A DNA stretch of 15,325 nt from CAILLO01 sp964579735 (GTDB lineage Bacteria; Bacillota; Clostridia; Saccharofermentanales; UBA5734). Location of the stretch: positions 1 to 15,325 of the forward strand of contig CAZOHH010000053.1 of the NCBI GenBank assembly GCA_964579735.1. Direction: 5' to 3'. The notes beneath the pieces were generated by a model. It ran no database searches. It was not told the origin of the DNA and saw only the letters and a program-made list of their open reading frames with translations. The position numbers and the translations under genes were made by a program. Shown here in pieces: positions 1-7,092 of this stretch. Each line of letters opens with the position of its first letter. The first letter of the stretch is position 1.

Positions 1-1311
1 TCAAACGGCCTTGGAGAGGGCGTCCGCAACGGCCGCGTCGATGCCTCGACTGCTATAGGTGGCTCCAGCGACGATGTCCGTGACGGCAGCCTGTTTTGCG
101 AGGACCTTGTCCACGAGAGTCTGGAAGGCACGGACGAACCACTTGCGGTCGTCGCCATAGGAAACCACTTCGACCGTGGTGATCGCACCGTTCATTATGG
201 TGACCGACACCGTCGTCTTTCGGTTGCGGAATCCGGTGCCCGTGCCCTCGTACGTGCCATCCTTGTATAGGGAGGTCGAAGCGGTCGGCGCCACCGTCAC
301 GGTCGGTGTCGCCGTCAAGGACGATGCAGACGGTGACGTGGTCCCGGACGTCGGGGCGTCCGTACTGGCTGCCGTGATGGAGACCACCGCTGAGTCGGCG
401 GCTGTCGGCTCGATCGTGTTCGCAAGGAGAAAGCCAACGGTCGAGAGCACGCAAACGGCCGCGAGTGCTGCCGTGAGCGGCTTGACCTTTCGTCCTTGGA
501 TCAAAGGGGTGATGTTCTTGCGCGGGCAGGCCTCGACGCACTCCATGCACTGGATGCACTCGCCTGAAACTACCGAGTCCACCTTGTCCAATGGGATCCC
601 CATGCTGCATCGGTTCGTGCAGATCCTGCAACCGCCGCACTTTGCGGAGGGTTTCTCGAGGGTCAGGCCGCGTCCGCGCGAAAGGATGGAGAACACGGCG
701 CCGAGAGGGCACAGATATCGGCAGAAGAAACGTTCGATGAAAAGCGAGCCCACGGTGACGAGCAGGAGCAGGAAAAGTCCGATGGGGACGACGATGGCGA
801 CCGAGGCGAAATCGGGCACGAGACCCGAGGAGAGGAGCATGCCGAAGGCGTCCCAGGGGCTCGTGGCGGAGAGGTCCGGGCTGCCGGGAAGCGCGGCGAA
901 GACCACGGGAACCAGCAGGATCCCGTATTTCACGTACTTCATTCGACGGTCGGACTTCGGATCGATGCGCAGTGGCTCAAGATGGAAGAATCTCCCCACG
1001 CGATGAACGAGATCGCCGAAGGACCCGAACGCGCACATCCAGCCGCAGAACACACGGCCGACCAGCAAGGCCGAACCGAACAGCAGCACCAGGGTCAGGA
1101 ACTGCGGAGCGAGGGAGGCGAAGTCCAGGTCCGTCCCGGCTGCCAGCGCGCGGATCAGCGTTCGAAGGACATTGTAGGTATCGATGAAGAGGATGGGCAG
1201 AAGGAGGAAGGTCAGCACTCTGACGGCGAAGCGAGTCCAGACGATGATGCGGGGCTTCTTCCGTGGTTTCTTCGGGGCGGCGCCGACGGTTGGGGTCGGA
1301 TGGTCCAGCAT
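1..1311 (-). CDS. NapH/NosR-like membrane polyferredoxin with C-terminal FMN-binding domain
   Basis: A 436-residue membrane electron-transfer protein. Hydrophobic segments lie near residues 26-46, 70-88, 127-143, 170-192 and 278-298. The paired CX3C motifs of the NapH/NosR family are CGWMC (89-93) and CRYLCP (197-202). Two [4Fe-4S] clusters follow, with Cys 225/228/231/235 and 252/255/258/262. After the last membrane segment comes a Ser/Thr/Pro-rich linker (about 305-347) and an FMN_bind domain with AGATYSS (415-421), whose Thr418 is the expected site of covalent FMN attachment by an ApbE-type transferase. The family is known to move electrons across or along the membrane; the direction here is inferred. 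The ATG at 1311 follows AAGGAGA at 6-7 nt; the frame stays open to 1542 but that part lacks family similarity and overlaps the ferredoxin gene. It is last in the operon, 107 bp after the ferredoxin. No ApbE gene is visible. The stop codon is the first base triplet of the window. Confidence 0.9.
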   Translation of the reverse strand: MLDHPTPTVGAAPKKPRKKPRIIVWTRFAVRVLTFLLLPILFIDTYNVLRTLIRALAAGTDLDFASLAPQFLTLVLLFGSALLVGRVFCGWMCAFGSFGDLVHRVGRFFHLEPLRIDPKSDRRMKYVKYGILLVPVVFAALPGSPDLSATSPWDAFGMLLSSGLVPDFASVAIVVPIGLFLLLLVTVGSLFIERFFCRYLCPLGAVFSILSRGRGLTLEKPSAKCGGCRICTNRCSMGIPLDKVDSVVSGECIQCMECVEACPRKNITPLIQGRKVKPLTAALAAVCVLSTVGFLLANTIEPTAADSAVVSITAASTDAPTSGTTSPSASSLTATPTVTVAPTASTSLYKDGTYEGTGTGFRNRKTTVSVTIMNGAITTVEVVSYGDDRKWFVRAFQTLVDKVLAKQAAVTDIVAGATYSSRGIDAAVADALSKAV

Positions 1312-1418
1312 GGAGTCTCCTTGCGTTCCCTTGGTCGACGGGAACTTCTGGTTCCATGATGGGGCAGACCCGTGAGCTCCATGTGAAGAGAGCAAGGTGG
1401 GAATGTGAAGGGTCGGGG

Positions 1419-1709
1419 CTAGGACTTGTCGTCGTCGGTCCCCTCGCCGGGAACGAAGCGCGTCCGGTTCATCAACGGGTGCGAGAGCGATATGGCACCC
1501 GGACGAGGGCACACCTGCACGCAGCTGCCGCAGTAGTAGCATTCACCGGGCCAGACGACGACCGGGGGCGCGCCCGCCTCGGGGTTCGGCAGGAATACGT
1601 CGACCTGACAGACCTCCATGCAGCGATTGCAGCCCGTGCAGAGACCTGCGTCGAAACGGATGGGGCGGGCGCTGCACGGCACGATGTCCGCGTTCATTCC
1701 CTTGTCCAT
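1419..1709 (-). CDS. 2[4Fe-4S] ferredoxin, probable electron-transfer subunit of the adjacent flavoprotein
   Basis: A 96-residue ferredoxin with two CxxCxxCxxxC motifs: CTGCNRCMEVC (Cys 24/27/30/34) and CYYCGSCVQVC (Cys 57/60/63/67), enough for two [4Fe-4S] clusters. There is no signal peptide, so it is cytoplasmic. Two starts are possible. The ATG at 1715 forms an ATGA overlap with the flavoprotein stop, but its GGAGGG sequence lies only about 1 nt away. The ATG at 1709 (MDKGMN) places the same GGAGG about 7 nt upstream and is preferred; the alternative adds only two residues. The close coupling to the AprA/FrdA-like flavoprotein resembles AprAB-type alpha/beta pairs, so it probably passes electrons between that enzyme's FAD and another carrier, perhaps the FMN polyferredoxin encoded next. 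The physiological partner is inferred. Confidence 0.9.
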   Translation of the reverse strand: MDKGMNADIVPCSARPIRFDAGLCTGCNRCMEVCQVDVFLPNPEAGAPPVVVWPGECYYCGSCVQVCPRPGAISLSHPLMNRTRFVPGEGTDDDKS

Positions 1710-1711
1710 CG

Positions 1712-3643
1712 TCATCCCTCCACCGTTCGCCCGTTTCCGGCATTGTGCCGGGCGTAGTTCTCCGCGAGGTCCCCGTGGAAATCCAGCGGCAGCTCCCTGG
1801 ACTTGACGGTGCCTCCCTCGTTTCGGACAAGTATGAATCTGCGGTCCTGTTCCGGGTCTACCTCGGGGAAGTCGACGCGTTCGAAGCACAGCGCACGGGA
1901 CGAGGAGCGCCGCTGCAGGCAGGCGTGCAGGATCAGCTTCGACACCGTGAGGATGTCGACCACCTCCAATGCGCGCATCAGGTCGTGGGGGTTCTCGCAA
2001 AGCAGCTGTGGGACCTGTTCCTTTTCGTATTCCTCGAGCAGGGCCAGTCCCTGGACCAGGGTGACTTCGTGCTTCGGGCTGCCGCAATAGAGCTGCATGG
2101 CCTTCGCCAAGGCCATGTTCAGTTCCTTCCAGCCCAGGTCCCCCTTGGACGTCATCGGCGCGAGGACCCGGAGGTGCTCCGCCTCGACGAAGGATTCGTC
2201 GACCGCGGGCGGCGCGACGGTCGCGGCGGCATGGTCCGCGGCGTGGCGGCCGGCATAGTGGCCCGTGGCCGAGGCATGCCCCATGCAGTTCGAGCCGAAC
2301 AACTGGTCGCCCGCCGCATAGACGCCTTCGAGGCTCGTCTGCAGGTTCCAGTCGTGGGCGAGCCCGCCGGGCAGCCCGAACAGCTGCCTTTCCTGCGGCA
2401 GGAAGGAAGCGGATTTCCACCCGGAGCCGTAGCTCTGCAGCTTGTGCTTCGTGGGGTCGAACCCGCGGCGGCGGAATTCCTCGAGCACCGGTATGCGCGT
2501 CTTCCCTTCCTCGCCGACCATCATCCCCCAGATCACCCGGCGTTCCTCCTCGGGCATGCAGCTCAGGTCCGCATAGAACGGGGGCCGGTACCCCTGGCGG
2601 ACCAGCTCTCCGAAGTCCGGGACGTCGGGACCCTGGTATGCGTATTTCGGAGCGTCGATTCCGCCGCCCATGAGGAAGAACTTCTGGCCGGGCGCGGGCA
2701 GGTTGCGGTCTTCGAAGCGCGTGACCTCCCGGCCGTCGCGGTCGACGTAGGGAACCTCCCGGCCGTCCGCGTCGACGATGGTGGCGGCGAACCAGGTGTT
2801 GTGGTTGTTTCCCGTCGAATAGGGGGGGAAGCTTCGCCCCGCGGCGGAGAATTCACCCGGCACGGACTTTTCCATCATGGCGAATTCCAGACCGGCGCGC
2901 CAGCCCATGGCGTGTCCGCTGCCGATGCATTGCGGAGGGCGGAACTCGGACAACCCGGTCAGGTCGGGGTTGAACAGCCAGACACGGGCCGGTCGGGACA
3001 TGCACAGCACGGTCGATTTCGCGCGGAACGTCGTGAATCGGCCGGTCCGCACGTTCAGGCCTGTAGCGCCTGCACCCCGCCGGGCGCCGTTCTCCTCCGC
3101 CACGAGCAGCGACGTAGCCGCCGTGCGGTCGAGCACGCGCACGCCGAGCCGTCGGCACTCCCGGTAGAGCGCCGGCTTGAACGTCGTGCCCCAGACGCGC
3201 AGCGTCGTGCGGCTGTGATAGTCGTAGGCGAACATCAGCTTCGACGCTTCGTCGCGGAACCGTGCGCCCGAGAACTCGTCCGCCGTGTCGCGGACCTTGC
3301 CGCCGAAGGATTCGAGGTCGAGGACCCGGTCGTACCCTTCGCGGCACTCGATGTAGTGAGAGATGCCGTTGTTGTAGCCATCCTGGTCGTCCAGCATGGC
3401 AGCCGTCAGCTCTTCGGGAGAAACCGTCGAGCAGGGGTTCGTGGCGCAGTTCTCCCAATGGTCGCAGCCGCTCCCCGCCGCGCCGCTCCGAACCGTGGCG
3501 CCCTTCTCGACGAGGACCACGTCCGCACCCTTCCGGGCCGCCGCAATCGCAGCCCAGCAACCCGCGATCCCGCCCCCGAGGACGAGCACGTCGCAGGAGA
3601 CCTCGTCGCGGATGCCGAATTCATTCGCATAGGGCCATCTCAC
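1712..3643 (-). CDS. FAD-dependent oxidoreductase, AprA / fumarate reductase flavoprotein family
   Basis: A 643-residue flavoprotein. It has an N-terminal Rossmann GGGIAG motif (23-28), an acidic residue (VLVEKG, 43-48) for the adenosine ribose, an RSGAAGSG segment (53-60), and a second FAD-binding motif, GVYAAGD (440-446), before GSNCMGHASATG. The C-terminal part (about 480-640) carries the helical fumarate-reductase C-domain pattern, with CFERVDFPEVDP. Length and order fit adenylylsulfate reductase alpha and succinate/fumarate flavoproteins. Sulfate-pathway genes (sat, qmo) are absent from the window, so APS reductase activity is not supported and the substrate is unknown. No signal peptide is visible, so it acts in the cytoplasm, unlike secreted flavin reductases. 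The GTG start at 3643 overlaps the M42 peptidase stop as GTGA and has AGGAG 8 nt upstream, which indicates translational coupling. The ferredoxin follows at once. Confidence 0.85.
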   Translation of the reverse strand: MRWPYANEFGIRDEVSCDVLVLGGGIAGCWAAIAAARKGADVVLVEKGATVRSGAAGSGCDHWENCATNPCSTVSPEELTAAMLDDQDGYNNGISHYIECREGYDRVLDLESFGGKVRDTADEFSGARFRDEASKLMFAYDYHSRTTLRVWGTTFKPALYRECRRLGVRVLDRTAATSLLVAEENGARRGAGATGLNVRTGRFTTFRAKSTVLCMSRPARVWLFNPDLTGLSEFRPPQCIGSGHAMGWRAGLEFAMMEKSVPGEFSAAGRSFPPYSTGNNHNTWFAATIVDADGREVPYVDRDGREVTRFEDRNLPAPGQKFFLMGGGIDAPKYAYQGPDVPDFGELVRQGYRPPFYADLSCMPEEERRVIWGMMVGEEGKTRIPVLEEFRRRGFDPTKHKLQSYGSGWKSASFLPQERQLFGLPGGLAHDWNLQTSLEGVYAAGDQLFGSNCMGHASATGHYAGRHAADHAAATVAPPAVDESFVEAEHLRVLAPMTSKGDLGWKELNMALAKAMQLYCGSPKHEVTLVQGLALLEEYEKEQVPQLLCENPHDLMRALEVVDILTVSKLILHACLQRRSSSRALCFERVDFPEVDPEQDRRFILVRNEGGTVKSRELPLDFHGDLAENYARHNAGNGRTVEG

Positions 3644-4635
3644 GAGTCGATCTCCTCGCCGAGGAATGCGCCCAGCAGGAGGATGCCGGCCTCGACGTCA
3701 TCCAGGTCCACCATGCAGCCGGGGCCGTGCGTATAGCGCGTGACGACGGAGACCGCGCCCACGCGGATTCCTTCGCCGGCCAGATTAATGGCGCTCGCGT
3801 CGCACCCGCCCACGTACAGGACTTCCTTCTGGCATGGGATCGACTCCCGGGCGCAGAGGTCGAGCATCTTCCGGACGATGCGCTCGTCGCAGATCACCGA
3901 GGTGTCGGAGATCTTGACCGCGATGCCGCCGCCCTGACGGTTGCTCCCCTCGAGGTCGCCGGGTCGGTCGTGGTGAGGCGTGACGTCGACGGCGATCCCG
4001 ATCTCCGGGTCGATTCTGGCCGCTGCCACCTTGGCGCCACGGCAGCCGACCTCCTCCTGGACCGAGAAGACGTAGTAGACATCGTGATAGGGTCTTGGAA
4101 ACCGCTTCAAGGCTTCCATCATCATATGGCACCCGACGCGGTCGTCCACGGCCTTCGAGAGGACCGCACGGCCGACGAGCGGTGTGAATTCGCCCACGTA
4201 GCAGGCCACGTCACCGACGTCCACGAACTTCAAGGCCTCCTCCTTCGAGTTCGCGCCGATATCGACGGTGAGGTCCGTGAAGTCCTTGCCGAGCTTGTCC
4301 GCAGGGACGCGGCTGGAGACGACGCCGGTCATGCCGTTGCGGAAGCGGACACGGGAGCCGTAGGCGATGTGCAGGAAGGAATGGCCCAGCGTCTTGATCA
4401 TGAGCAGGCCGTTGTCGAGCACCTTGATGACCTGGAATCCGATCTCGTCCATGTGCGCGGAAAGCATGACGCGCTTCTTTCGCTCGCCATGGCCTTTCCG
4501 GAGAGCGATGAGGTTTCCGATGCTGTCGACCACGATCTCGTCGACGTCTCCCTCGATCTCCTTCTGAATCGCTTCGCGCACTTCGGTCTCATAACCCGAA
4601 ACGCCGTGCAATTGGGTCAGTTCTTCAAACCGCAT
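3640..4635 (-). CDS. M42 family metallo-aminopeptidase (FrvX/YsdC-like)
   Basis: A 331-residue dinuclear-zinc peptidase of family M42. Expected metal and catalytic residues are visible: His61 and Asp63 in SAHMDEIGF, bridging Asp164 in KAVDDRVG, the Glu194-Glu195 pair in SVQEEVG, Asp217 in AVDVTP and His303 in RYTHGP. The family releases N-terminal residues from short peptides in the cytoplasm, usually as large oligomeric shells. Some members were once named endoglucanase M, and a deacylase role cannot be excluded. The ATG at 4635 follows AGGAGG by 7 nt; an upstream in-frame ATG at 4686 has no good ribosome site. It is the first gene of the redox operon and overlaps the flavoprotein by GTGA, so the two are probably made together. 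That is an odd pairing for a housekeeping peptidase. Confidence 0.92.
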   Translation of the reverse strand: MRFEELTQLHGVSGYETEVREAIQKEIEGDVDEIVVDSIGNLIALRKGHGERKKRVMLSAHMDEIGFQVIKVLDNGLLMIKTLGHSFLHIAYGSRVRFRNGMTGVVSSRVPADKLGKDFTDLTVDIGANSKEEALKFVDVGDVACYVGEFTPLVGRAVLSKAVDDRVGCHMMMEALKRFPRPYHDVYYVFSVQEEVGCRGAKVAAARIDPEIGIAVDVTPHHDRPGDLEGSNRQGGGIAVKISDTSVICDERIVRKMLDLCARESIPCQKEVLYVGGCDASAINLAGEGIRVGAVSVVTRYTHGPGCMVDLDDVEAGILLLGAFLGEEIDS

Positions 4636-4676
4636 GGAAGGTCCTCCTCTTCGCTCCGTGGGAACGCCCTGGCCCC

Positions 4677-4685
4677 AGTGTAGCA
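4677..4685 (-). promoter_or_regulatory. Candidate extended -10 promoter for the M42/flavoprotein operon
   Basis: The minus strand reads TGCTACACT (extended TG, then -10 TACACT at 4682-4677). No good -35 is present at 17 bp. Transcription would start near 4670, giving a leader of about 35 nt before the ATG at 4635. The motif resembles TGCTACGAT at 13475-13483. Without a terminator after the upstream ATPase, read-through from it is also possible. Confidence 0.35.
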
Positions 4686-4718
4686 CGACTTTCCGGCGGG
4701 TGGCCCGTGCCTCTTCTT

Positions 4719-6014
4719 CTAGATGCAGAAGACAGCATAGAGCGGAATGCTCCGGATGCCGTTTTCAAACCCGAAGTTCTTCATCGAGATGCGGATGCAC
4801 ACTTCTGGAGCGTATTTCTCCCGATAGACGGAGAGGCTGCGCGACTTCGTTCGAAGGCCGGACTTGACCTCGACGGGGATGACGAGGCTTTCCTTCTGGA
4901 TGAGGAAGTCGATCTCCGCTGTATTGTCCGTCTGCCAGTAGAACAGGGGGTAGCCGTTCGTGGCCAGCGCCACGGCGACGTAGTTCTCCGCAATCGCCCC
5001 GATGAACGGGCTGTTCGCCTCCAGATCCGAAAGGACCGTGCTCTGGGCCATCCCGGACTTCATGACGAGCAAGCCGACATCGGCCATGTACAGCTTGAAG
5101 CTTGGCATTTCCGCATAGGCGGAGACCGGCATGAGCCCCTGTACGGTCTTGCCGCATTTCAGGACGACGCCGGCAAACACCAGCCACTCGATGGAAACAC
5201 CGAAAAGCGCAGCGCTTCCACCATTCTGAACGACCTTGTACATGAATTTGCGGTTGTCCTTCGCGAGCTGGCTCGGAATGGAGTTGTAGCACGCGCGGAT
5301 CCGCACGCTGTCCGTTGGAGTTGAATATTTCGCCATGTCGGCGATGTAGTTGTCGAGGATTCCCCGCTGGTATTCCTCGATTCCGACGAGGGATCCAGCT
5401 TCGACATACCCACGCACGACGCCCGGCATTCCCCCGACGACGAGATAGCGTCTGTAGAGTTCGAGCAGTTCCCCATGCAGCGCCAGCGGCATTGGTGCAT
5501 CGGCGTCGAAGCATCTGCGGATTTCAGTGCATAGGGTCTCTCGACCCAGCGCCCAAAGAAACTCTTCGAAGTCGAGAGGATATAGCGTCAGGCTATCCAC
5601 CTTCCCGACCGGGAAGGAGAACTTCTCGCGGTTGATGGCGACTCCAAGCAGGGAACCCGCTGCGACGACGTGGTATTCGGGCGTTTGTTCCTGAAAATAC
5701 TTGAGTGCGGTCAGGGCACGTTCACAGGACTGGATTTCGTCCAGAACGACCAACGTCTCTCCCGGGACTATCCGTTCGCCGAAATGGCTCTCGAGGTAAC
5801 CGAGTATCCGACTCGGTTCGATATCCTCCTCGAATAGCGAAGCCACCCGCCGGTTCGTCTCCAGATTCACGTAGACGACGTTTCGGTAGCATTGTCCGCC
5901 GAACTGTCGAACCAGCCAGGTCTTGCCGACCTGCCGCGCTCCCTGAAGGATCATCGGCATCCGGTCCTTCTTGTTTTTCCAGGCCAGCATTCGGGCCATC
6001 GCCTTACGTTCCAT
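4719..6014 (-). CDS. AAA_14 family ATPase with C-terminal DUF4143 domain
   Basis: A 431-residue P-loop ATPase. Walker A is GARQVGKT (25-32), Walker B is LVVLDEIQ (88-95), and the sensor-like AAGSLLG follows at 118-124. The C-terminal DUF4143 region has the usual AENYVA (342-347), AEIDFLI (366-372) and PVEVKSG (380-386) pattern. Its E...D...ExK spacing resembles a PD-(D/E)XK nuclease core (Glu343, Asp369, Glu382, Lys384). This family is abundant in genomes of anaerobes, often in many copies, and its cellular role is unsettled; defence, toxin-like and DNA-transaction roles have been proposed. The ATG at 6014 is preceded by GAGGTGG at 6-7 nt; the frame stays open to 6092 but those codons cover the promoter. 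Coding and upstream sequence are visibly less GC-rich than the neighbours, suggesting later acquisition. Confidence 0.88.
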   Translation of the reverse strand: MERKAMARMLAWKNKKDRMPMILQGARQVGKTWLVRQFGGQCYRNVVYVNLETNRRVASLFEEDIEPSRILGYLESHFGERIVPGETLVVLDEIQSCERALTALKYFQEQTPEYHVVAAGSLLGVAINREKFSFPVGKVDSLTLYPLDFEEFLWALGRETLCTEIRRCFDADAPMPLALHGELLELYRRYLVVGGMPGVVRGYVEAGSLVGIEEYQRGILDNYIADMAKYSTPTDSVRIRACYNSIPSQLAKDNRKFMYKVVQNGGSAALFGVSIEWLVFAGVVLKCGKTVQGLMPVSAYAEMPSFKLYMADVGLLVMKSGMAQSTVLSDLEANSPFIGAIAENYVAVALATNGYPLFYWQTDNTAEIDFLIQKESLVIPVEVKSGLRTKSRSLSVYREKYAPEVCIRISMKNFGFENGIRSIPLYAVFCI

Positions 6015-6032
6015 GAATACCACCTCGGCGTG

Positions 6033-6061
6033 ATTGTAATCGTATGATACAGATAAGTCAA
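6033..6061 (-). promoter_or_regulatory. Sigma-70-type promoter of the AAA_14 ATPase gene
   Basis: On the minus strand TTGACT (6061-6056) is followed by exactly 17 bp and TACAAT (6038-6033), within AT-rich DNA that stands out in this GC-rich window. The predicted start near 6026 leaves a leader of only about 12 nt, which still carries the GAGGTGG ribosome site. Confidence 0.65.
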
Positions 6062-6099
6062 TATTAATCATTATTCTCTTATTTATTCCCACTTAACTC

Positions 6100-6148
6100 T
6101 CAGGAAAAGAAGCCCGCGAGTCTTTCGACCACGGGCTTCTCTTCCTGA
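6100..6148 (-). terminator. Rho-independent-type terminator after the LytTR/LiaF-like operon
   Basis: Two 17-nt arms (6100-6116 and 6132-6148) form a long hairpin. In the minus-strand transcript the single non-Watson-Crick position becomes a G-U wobble, while in the plus-strand transcript it would be A-C, which favours minus-strand use. The loop contains GTC-GAAA-GAC, a GNRA tetraloop extending the stem. The 3' arm ends in CTTCTTTTCC, a short U-rich run. It lies 44 bp beyond the stop at 6193. Confidence 0.7.
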
Positions 6149-6192
6149 GATGGATGGAGAACTCTTGCTGTGCGGCTTCGGACCTCTCGGCC

Positions 6193-6948
6193 CTACACCC
6201 GGATGATCTTGATCTCGGCGAAGTTCAGGCTGCCGACCAGCTTGACCCTGGCCTCGCTCGGGGTGGTCTCGGGACCCTGGTCGTTGACGGCTGCCGCGAA
6301 GGAACTGATGTGGTTCTCGACGGCCCACGTCCTGGGGACCATGAGCGAGATGCCGCAGAAGCTGCTGTTGACCTGGATGGTGAGGCCCTCGGGGTCGACC
6401 TTGCACTGGTCGAAGTACGCCTTGACCTCGCCGAAGCTGACATTGAGGGAGACCTTCTTCAAGTTGTCCGCATGGATGTACTTGGTCTGTTCGCCGAAAT
6501 TGCAGTCGATGGAGGTGGATTCGCCGGCGTCCAGCGTTTCCACTTTCACGTCCTTGTCCGAGCTGCCGCAGTCCTTACAATCGTCGTCGTCATCGTCGTC
6601 GTTGTGGCGATGCATCCGGACATGGAAATCGGATTTCTTGTGGAACAGCACGGAGAGACCGATCCCGAGGAGGGCGCCGGCACCGAGGAGCGGCCAGAGC
6701 TGCACGTCCGGGAATCCCAGCAGGTCCCTCCACAGGTAGACCATTCCGGCCAGGGGCAGGACCGTGAAGAAGTAACGGAGCTTGACCAGGCTCGACACGG
6801 CGACACCCAGCAGCAGCAGGCTGCCGACGATCTTATAGGGGTCGGAATCGACGCCGATTCCCAGAGCGGACAGGAGCAGCAGCACGCCGCCGCCCAGGAT
6901 CAGGATGGCCCAGAATATGCGACTTGCCATGGTGTTTTTCGACTTCAT
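6193..6948 (-). CDS. LiaF-like membrane protein (cell-envelope stress response type)
   Basis: A 251-residue protein with four hydrophobic segments near residues 11-30, 38-55, 58-76 and 85-102. A charged linker contains His111 region residues, HRHN, seven consecutive Asp (117-123) and CKDC (124-127). The C-terminal beta-rich domain repeats FGE and NFGE-type strands (NFGEQTKYI, SFGEVKAYF, SLNFAEIKI), as in the C-terminal domain of LiaF/VraT-type proteins. Such proteins modulate envelope-stress regulation in Firmicutes. The ATG at 6948 has GAGGAAA 8 nt upstream; ATG at 6930 is an alternative. It follows the LytTR gene on the same strand with a 130-bp gap holding a possible small ORF, so it may be the membrane partner or inhibitor of that regulator. 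That role is inferred from analogy with paired LytTR regulatory systems. Confidence 0.78.
   Translation of the reverse strand: MKSKNTMASRIFWAILILGGGVLLLLSALGIGVDSDPYKIVGSLLLLGVAVSSLVKLRYFFTVLPLAGMVYLWRDLLGFPDVQLWPLLGAGALLGIGLSVLFHKKSDFHVRMHRHNDDDDDDDCKDCGSSDKDVKVETLDAGESTSIDCNFGEQTKYIHADNLKKVSLNVSFGEVKAYFDQCKVDPEGLTIQVNSSFCGISLMVPRTWAVENHISSFAAAVNDQGPETTPSEARVKLVGSLNFAEIKIIRV
6581..6601. repeat. Trinucleotide repeat encoding seven Asp
   Basis: Seven TCG/TCA triplets in a row on the plus strand (GAC/GAT on the coding strand) encode Asp117-123 of the LiaF-like protein, between the membrane part and the C-terminal domain. Slippage here would change linker length without breaking the frame. Confidence 0.8.
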
Positions 6949-6990
6949 CTTGATTTCCTCGCTTTCATGCTTCTCTTTCGTTTTTCTTTT

Positions 6991-7092
6991 TCAAAGAATC
7001 CGGGACATCCGATCCCGCAGATCCTCGACACGGCCGTCGATGACTTCGATGGTCCAGAACGCCGACGGGGTCTCCCATTCACGCATTTTCAT
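6991..7092 (-). CDS. Possible small ORF (33 aa) between the LytTR and LiaF-like genes
   Basis: A 33-codon frame starts at the ATG at 7092 (MKMREWETPS...) and ends with TGA at 6991-6993 (...RMSRIL). It overlaps the last codons of the LytTR gene in another frame. AAGGAGAGG lies 7-10 nt upstream of the ATG, although this sequence also encodes the end of the LytTR protein. The composition (Trp, acidic and basic residues, hydrophobic spacing in FWTIEVIDGRVEDL) looks protein-like rather than random. An internal ATG at 7086 gives 31 residues. It has no hydrophobic segment, so a cytoplasmic regulator or adaptor is more plausible than a secreted peptide. No family is recognised; chance remains a real possibility. 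Confidence 0.4.
   Translation of the reverse strand: MKMREWETPSAFWTIEVIDGRVEDLRDRMSRIL

Noticed and set aside
1312..1542. N-terminal extension of the polyferredoxin to an ATG at 1542
   Set aside because: The extra 77 residues are Arg/Pro-rich without family similarity, overlap the ferredoxin gene, and the ATG at 1311 has a strong ribosome site.
1712..3643. Naming the flavoprotein aprA or frdA
   Set aside because: Family similarity is clear, but no sulfate-pathway or succinate dehydrogenase partner genes are present and catalytic residues could not be aligned by eye, so the substrate is left open.
1745..3736. Long open frame on the plus strand opposite the flavoprotein gene
   Set aside because: Its translation has no recognisable domain and it lies wholly antisense to a well-supported gene; long antisense frames are expected at this G+C content. 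The same applies to plus-strand frames at 3262-4683, 6154-7188, 10853-12166 and 12223-13458 and the minus-strand frame at 14024-15010.
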